Source: an uncultured Pseudomonadota bacterium
Lineage (GTDB): Bacteria; Pseudomonadota; Gammaproteobacteria; Methylococcales; Methylomonadaceae
Assembly (NCBI GenBank): GCA_903904275.1
Contig: CAIVBX010000167.1
Coordinates: 1-20,669 of the forward strand
Direction: 5' to 3'
DNA length: 20,669 bases
The position numbers and the translations under genes were made by a program. Of the stretch, positions 16,565-20,669 are shown piece after piece; position 1 is the first letter of the stretch; each line of letters starts with the position of its first letter. The notes under the pieces were generated by a model that did no database searches, was not told where the DNA came from, and saw only the letters and a program-made list of their open reading frames with translations.

Positions 16565-16591
16565 AAATCTAGCCACCTTTTGGAGTAATTG

Positions 16592-17026
16592 ATGACAGCT
16601 AATGTCAAAGACCACACATCCCCATTCAGTTTTGCCCCGTATGTTGAAAAAGACGGCGAAGAATATATGGACGAAGCACAACTCGCACATTTTTCAAGTA
16701 TTTTAAAAAATTGGAAAAAAGAATTGATGCACGAAGTGGATCGTACCGTTGTTCACATGAAAGATGATGCGGCAAACTTTCCTGATCCGAATGATCGCGC
16801 TACGCAAGAATCAGAATTTAGTTTGGAATTACGCACCCGCGACCGCGAACGTCGTTTAATTAAAAAAATTGACGATGCGTTAAAAGACATTGATTCAGGT
16901 GATTACGGTTTTTGTGAAACCTGTGGCATTGAAATTGGTATTCGCCGTTTAGAAGCGCGTCCAACTGCGACATTGTGCATCGATTGCAAAACACTCGATG
17001 AAATCCGCGAAAAACAAATGGGCTAA
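16592..17026 (+). CDS. dksA: RNA polymerase-binding transcription factor DksA
   Basis: This 144-residue protein binds the RNA polymerase secondary channel and, with ppGpp, adjusts rRNA and amino-acid gene transcription. The coiled-coil tip carries D65 and D68 (DPNDRATQESE), the essential aspartates. The zinc finger uses C108, C111, C129 and C132 (CETC...CIDC). The stretch from FSLELRTRDRER to EIREKQMG is nearly that of E. coli DksA (151 residues), with a shorter N-terminus here. ATG 16592 is preferred to the in-frame TTG at 16589 because GGAG (16582-16585) is 6 bases away. The stop codon overlaps the start of gluQ (TAATG), the same pairing seen in many gammaproteobacteria. Confidence 0.97.
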   Translation: MTANVKDHTSPFSFAPYVEKDGEEYMDEAQLAHFSSILKNWKKELMHEVDRTVVHMKDDAANFPDPNDRATQESEFSLELRTRDRERRLIKKIDDALKDIDSGDYGFCETCGIEIGIRRLEARPTATLCIDCKTLDEIREKQMG

Positions 17027-17877
17027 TGCCTTCGCGTTATACCAGTCGGTTTGCGCCGTCACCGACTGGGCATCTTCATCTTGGTTCAGTTTATACCGCT
17101 CTCGCCAGTTTTTTAGACGCACGAGCAAATCACGGTTTGTGGCAATTACGTTTCGATGATTTGGATACGCAACGCAACGTTAAAGGTTCTGTTGAAAGTA
17201 TTTTAAAAACACTGGAAACACTGGGTTTGCATTGGGATAATGCGGTTGATTTTCAAAGCCAACATCTTGCCGATTATCATGCAGTGCTTGCCGATTTAAT
17301 GGCGGATGAAAAAATTTATCGTTGCCAATGTTCGCGTAAAAATCTGCCGTTGATTTATCCACAAACGTGTCGAAATCAAAACGTTTCACCTCAAATTTCC
17401 CATTCATTACGAATAAAAACTGATGCGCGTCAAATTTATTTTAATGACAGGTTGCAAGGCAACATTTCACAAAATTTAGCGGATGAGGGTGATTTTATTT
17501 TGAAACGCAAAGATAACATTGTCGCGTATCAATTTGCCGTTGTTTTGGATGATGCGCGGCAAAACGTGAATAACATTGTGCGTGGAATGGATTTATTGAA
17601 CGAAACACCGAAACAAATTTTTTTACAGCAAATTTTAAATTTACCTATACCAAATTATTTACATATTCCTATTTTGGTTGATTCAAACGGCAAAAAATTG
17701 AGTAAAACCACATTTGCGGCAAAAGTAGATTTAAAAAATCCAAATCATCTTTTATTTCAATTGCTTGAATTGCTAAAACAACTGCCGCCTGTTGAATTGA
17801 AAACAGAAAATGTTTCAGAGATTTTGAATTGGGCAATTGAAAATTGGCAACCTGAGAATTTAAAATCTACGCTGTAA
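17026..17877 (+). CDS. gluQ: Glutamyl-Q tRNA(Asp) synthetase
   Basis: This 283-residue truncated glutamyl-tRNA synthetase paralogue (GluQRS, also called YadB) activates glutamate and attaches it to queuosine at the wobble position of tRNA-Asp. The class I signature HLHLG is at 16-20 within RFAPSPTGHLHLGS, and KLSKT (224-228) is the second ATP motif. The family's zinc site is present as C100, C102, Y111 and C115 (CQCS...YPQTC). No anticodon-binding domain follows, as expected. It is co-transcribed with dksA, overlapping it by one base. Its last 11 bases overlap the convergent HD-GYP gene, so no separate terminator fits between them. Confidence 0.96.
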   Translation: MPSRYTSRFAPSPTGHLHLGSVYTALASFLDARANHGLWQLRFDDLDTQRNVKGSVESILKTLETLGLHWDNAVDFQSQHLADYHAVLADLMADEKIYRCQCSRKNLPLIYPQTCRNQNVSPQISHSLRIKTDARQIYFNDRLQGNISQNLADEGDFILKRKDNIVAYQFAVVLDDARQNVNNIVRGMDLLNETPKQIFLQQILNLPIPNYLHIPILVDSNGKKLSKTTFAAKVDLKNPNHLLFQLLELLKQLPPVELKTENVSEILNWAIENWQPENLKSTL

Positions 17878-18925
17878 ATTCATCACGAATTGCTAAAAAT
17901 GTGTCCAGATTTGCGAAAAATAAATCCACTAATGTTGGATCAAAATGTTTGCTTCTCTCACTTTGAAAGAACGTCAAAATGTCAGGTAATTTCCACACAT
18001 TTTTATAACAACGTTTTGAACCTAAAGCATCAAAAACATCTGCAATCGCTGTAATTCTGCCAGCTAAACTGATATTTTCACCTGTTAAACCATAGGGATA
18101 ACCTTCGCCATCCCATCTTTCATGATGTTCAAGCGCGATAGTCGCCGCCATTTTTAACAAAGGACGATGCGAAACGGATAACATTGAATGACCCAACGTC
18201 GAATGTGTTTGCATAATTTTCCATTCTTCAGGTGTCAATTTTCCTGCTTTGTGCAAAATCTCATCTGAAATAGCGACTTTCCCAATATCGTGCATTGGCG
18301 AGGCTTGTCTAATCATGGAAGCTGCATCTTCCGTGCAGCCATACGATTTCGCTAAAAAATAGGAATATTCCGCTACACGCTTAACATGCAACCCTGTTTC
18401 TTTCGAGCGCGTTTCACAAATTTCACCCATCGTAAAAATCAATTCACGTTGTGTGTCGATAATTTCTTGATTTAAGGCGTTGATTTCTTCAACACCTTTG
18501 GCGACTTTTTGCGCCATTTCATGTTGATACGTTTGCAATTTTAAATGCGTTGCTACTCGTGCTTTGACCTCTTCAAATTGAAATGGTTTATTGATGTAAT
18601 CCACACCACCGACGTTAAATGCTTTAATTTTGTCCGAAATATCATTTAACGCGCTAATAAAAATAATGGGAATATCTTTGGTTTCATCCTGACTTTTTAA
18701 TTTTTCACATACTTCATAGCCGTTCATTTGAGGCATTTTTATGTCAAGTAAAATCAAATCAGGAATTTTCTTTGAAATCGCTTGCAATGCCATTTCGCCT
18801 GAATTTGCAGGACGAATTTTATAACCTTCTTCTTTTAAAACCGAGGCAAGTAATTGCAAATTTGGCAAAGTATCATCAACAATTAAAATGTCTGGTGCGT
18901 GTAATGTTGTAGGCTCTTCAGTCAT
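17867..18925 (-). CDS. Response regulator with HD-GYP domain (probable c-di-GMP phosphodiesterase)
   Basis: This 352-residue cytoplasmic protein has a receiver (about 11-130; phospho-acceptor D61 in LLDIKMP, Lys in NKPF), a helical coiled linker (130-165) and an HD-GYP domain (about 165-345). Metal and substrate motifs are intact: H212-D213 in MHDIGK, HHERWDGEGYP with GYP at 275-277, and the ADVFDAL segment. Such proteins hydrolyse cyclic di-GMP and so favour motility over biofilm. No kinase gene adjoins it, so it is an orphan regulator or served by a distant kinase. The start at 18925 is the only one giving a whole receiver, though no good ribosome site precedes it. Active enzyme is likely, since all key residues are present. 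Confidence 0.94.
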   Translation of the reverse strand: MTEEPTTLHAPDILIVDDTLPNLQLLASVLKEEGYKIRPANSGEMALQAISKKIPDLILLDIKMPQMNGYEVCEKLKSQDETKDIPIIFISALNDISDKIKAFNVGGVDYINKPFQFEEVKARVATHLKLQTYQHEMAQKVAKGVEEINALNQEIIDTQRELIFTMGEICETRSKETGLHVKRVAEYSYFLAKSYGCTEDAASMIRQASPMHDIGKVAISDEILHKAGKLTPEEWKIMQTHSTLGHSMLSVSHRPLLKMAATIALEHHERWDGEGYPYGLTGENISLAGRITAIADVFDALGSKRCYKNVWKLPDILTFFQSERSKHFDPTLVDLFFANLDTFLAIRDEFTA

Positions 18926-18942
18926 AAAATGGGGTTAAAACT

Positions 18943-18971
18943 TTGAAATGAAAAATAATTCACTATATTGT
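18943..18971 (+). promoter_or_regulatory. Candidate sigma-70 promoter of recQ
   Basis: TTGAAA (18943-18948), 17 bases, TATTGT (18966-18971). A start near 18978 would leave a leader of about 23 bases with AGGA at 18991-18994. The -10 match is only moderate (4 of 6). Confidence 0.3.
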
Positions 18972-18977
18972 GCAATC

Positions 18978-18983
18978 ATTATA
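18978..18983 (-). promoter_or_regulatory. Candidate -10 box of the HD-GYP gene
   Basis: On the minus strand this reads TATAAT, a perfect -10, placing the start near 18971 and giving a leader of about 45 bases. No good -35 is visible at 16-18 bases. It overlaps the recQ promoter region, so the two divergent genes may compete for polymerase. Confidence 0.35.
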
Positions 18984-19000
18984 GTTTCACAGGAATAAAA

Positions 19001-20669
19001 ATGAATAACGCACCACTTAAAATTTTAAAAAGTGTTTTTGGTTATCCGCAATTTCGAGGACAGCAACAGCAAATTATTGATGATTTAGTCGCGGGAAAAG
19101 ATGCGCTAGTTTTAATGCCAACAGGTGGCGGAAAATCGTTGTGTTATCAAATTCCGTCTTTAATTCGTGACGGCGTTGGGATTGTGATTTCGCCTTTAAT
19201 TGCGCTGATGCAAGACCAAGTTGACACGCTCAAACAACTAGGCATTCGAGCAACATTTTTAAATTCAAGTTTAACAACGCAACAAATGCGTGACGTTGAA
19301 CAACAATTACGCAATAACGAACTAGATTTACTTTACATTGCACCAGAACGACTAGCTATTTCGACAACGTTAAACTTTTTAAAAACCTTAAAAATTGCGT
19401 TATTTGCAATTGATGAAGCGCATTGTGTATCGCAATGGGGACATGATTTTCGGGTTGATTATTTGAATTTATCAATTTTACACGAGCAATTTCCCGAAAT
19501 TCCCAGAATCGCGCTAACGGCAACGGCTGACGAAAGAACGCGCTTTGAAATCCAACAACGTTTGCAACTTGAAAATGCACCGCTTTATATTAGCGGTTTT
19601 GACCGCCCAAACATTCGTTATTCAATCGTTCAAAAGCAGATTTCAAAATCCCGTTCAGAACGTCATCAATTATTTGATTTTATTCGCCAAAATCATGTTG
19701 GTGATGTGGGAATTGTGTATTGTTTATCGCGTAAAAAAGTCGATGCTGTGGCTGAATGGCTTTGTGAAAAAGGCTTGAATGCGTTGCCGTATCACGCAGG
19801 TTTATCAACGGCTATTCGGCAAAAAAATCAACAGCAATTTTTAACACAAGACAACATTATTATCGTTGCCACGATTGCGTTTGGAATGGGCATTGATAAA
19901 CCAAATGTCCGATTTGTGGCGCATTTAGATTTACCGAAAAGTGTTGAAGCGTATTATCAAGAAACGGGCAGGGCAGGGCGTGACGGTTTGCCCGCAAATG
20001 CGTGGATGGCTTACGGATTAGGCGACATTGTGGTTTTACGACGTTGGATTGAAAAATCTGACGCTGACGAAATTCATAAAAAATTAGAAAATTACAAACT
20101 TGATGCGATTTTAGCGTTATGTGAACAAGTACATTGTCGTCGGCAAACATTGTTGCAGTATTTTGGTGAAACGCTAGAAAAGGCGTGTGGAAATTGCGAT
20201 TGTTGTTTAGAGCCGCCTAAAACATGGGATGGAACACTGGCGGCACGTCAGGCGTTATCATGTGTTTTTCGGACAGGACAACGTTTTGGCGTGAGTTATT
20301 TAATCGATGTGTTGCAAGGTTTGCAAAATGAGCGCATTCATCACAATAAACACGACCAATTAACGGTTTTTGGTATTGGTAAAGACCTAGACGAAACACA
20401 ATGGCATTCCGTTTTTCGGCAATTGGTGGCGCGGAATTTGGTAACGGTGAACTTTGAAAATTTCAACACGTTACAACTTGCTGAAGCAAGTCGTGCCGTG
20501 TTGCGTGATGAACAAAAACTACTGTTTCGTTATGAAATTCGATCTGAAAAGACGATTTCGCGCAAACTTCGTAGTAATGCAACGCAAACCAAAATTCTTG
20601 ATGATGTGCGGACACGTTTTTGGAATGCGTTGCGTGATAAACGGCGTGATTTGGCAGACGCGCAAAAAG
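19001..20669 (+). CDS. recQ: ATP-dependent DNA helicase RecQ (3' end outside window)
   Basis: This 3'-to-5' DNA helicase acts in recombination and replication-fork repair. The frame is open from ATG 19001 (AGGA 6 bases upstream) to the last base, giving 556 residues of a protein usually near 600-610. Domain 1 has the FRGQQQ motif 0, Walker A PTGGGKS, the DEAH box (IDEAHC) and the aromatic-rich loop QWGHDFR. Domain 2 has FGMGIDKPNVRFVAHLD and the QETGRAGRDG arginine-finger motif. The RecQ-C-terminal zinc site is present (CRRQTLL ... CGNCDCC), followed by the winged helix. The HRDC domain would lie at or past the window edge. No frameshift or stop interrupts what is visible. Confidence 0.96.
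   Translation, partial: MNNAPLKILKSVFGYPQFRGQQQQIIDDLVAGKDALVLMPTGGGKSLCYQIPSLIRDGVGIVISPLIALMQDQVDTLKQLGIRATFLNSSLTTQQMRDVEQQLRNNELDLLYIAPERLAISTTLNFLKTLKIALFAIDEAHCVSQWGHDFRVDYLNLSILHEQFPEIPRIALTATADERTRFEIQQRLQLENAPLYISGFDRPNIRYSIVQKQISKSRSERHQLFDFIRQNHVGDVGIVYCLSRKKVDAVAEWLCEKGLNALPYHAGLSTAIRQKNQQQFLTQDNIIIVATIAFGMGIDKPNVRFVAHLDLPKSVEAYYQETGRAGRDGLPANAWMAYGLGDIVVLRRWIEKSDADEIHKKLENYKLDAILALCEQVHCRRQTLLQYFGETLEKACGNCDCCLEPPKTWDGTLAARQALSCVFRTGQRFGVSYLIDVLQGLQNERIHHNKHDQLTVFGIGKDLDETQWHSVFRQLVARNLVTVNFENFNTLQLAEASRAVLRDEQKLLFRYEIRSEKTISRKLRSNATQTKILDDVRTRFWNALRDKRRDLADAQK

Noticed and set aside
18013..18022. Third copy of GTTTTGAACC
   Set aside because: It lies inside the HD-GYP coding region, alone and without a nearby sigma-54 promoter; likely chance.
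1..20669. tRNA, rRNA, CRISPR arrays, insertion sequences or attachment sites
   Set aside because: None seen: no regularly spaced repeats, transposase-like frames or terminal inverted repeats, and no tRNA-like clover was recognised by eye.

Overview
The window is about 20.7 kb of AT-rich DNA (roughly 40% G+C by eye) from a bacterium that is very probably a gammaproteobacterium. The evidence is a dksA-gluQ pair with DksA nearly identical in its motifs to the enterobacterial protein, an HD-GYP response regulator, an NtrC-type two-component pair, a DUF535 (VirK/YbjX) protein and hopanoid genes. Low G+C with hopanoid synthesis would fit a methanotroph of the Methylococcales or a Beggiatoa/Thiotrichales-like sulfur oxidiser. 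The sequence alone does not decide, and the assignment is an inference.

Layout. (1) 1-1852: 3' part of squalene-hopene cyclase (shc), overlapped by hpnG, the first two steps towards extended hopanoids. (2) 1853-2053: a 201-base regulatory region with a 12-base direct repeat, an AT-rich palindrome and a well-spaced sigma-54 (-24/-12) promoter. (3) 2054-10892: a SulP-family anion transporter followed by six tightly overlapping genes (hyfB, C, E, F, G, I) for a membrane complex of the complex I / group 4 hydrogenase superfamily. (4) 10889-13637: four accessory genes encoding a DUF2490 outer-membrane barrel, a four-repeat membrane protein (COG4705-like), a DUF535 protein and a small three-helix membrane protein. 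(5) 13638-16447: a membrane histidine kinase and its NtrC-type sigma-54 activator. (6) 16592-17877: dksA and gluQ (GluQRS). (7) 17867-18925, minus strand: a receiver-HD-GYP protein converging on gluQ. (8) 19001 to the window end: recQ, divergent from the HD-GYP gene and cut off by the window edge.

The main interest is regions 2 to 5. From sulP to the response regulator, 13 genes run in one direction with gaps of 24 bases or less and many ATGA overlaps, so they look like one transcription unit. The large subunit HyfG has lost all four cysteine ligands of the [NiFe] centre, while HyfI keeps its 4Fe-4S ligands and HyfB/HyfF keep the Glu/Lys residues of ion-pumping antiporter-like subunits. The complex is therefore not a hydrogenase. 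It belongs with the energy-converting hydrogenase-related (Ehr) complexes, here tied genetically to an anion transporter. The operon appears to start at a sigma-54 promoter and to end with a kinase and a sigma-54 activator, which suggests self-contained signal-responsive control. What the complex oxidises, and whether it energises or senses anion (bicarbonate or sulfate) transport, cannot be read from the sequence.
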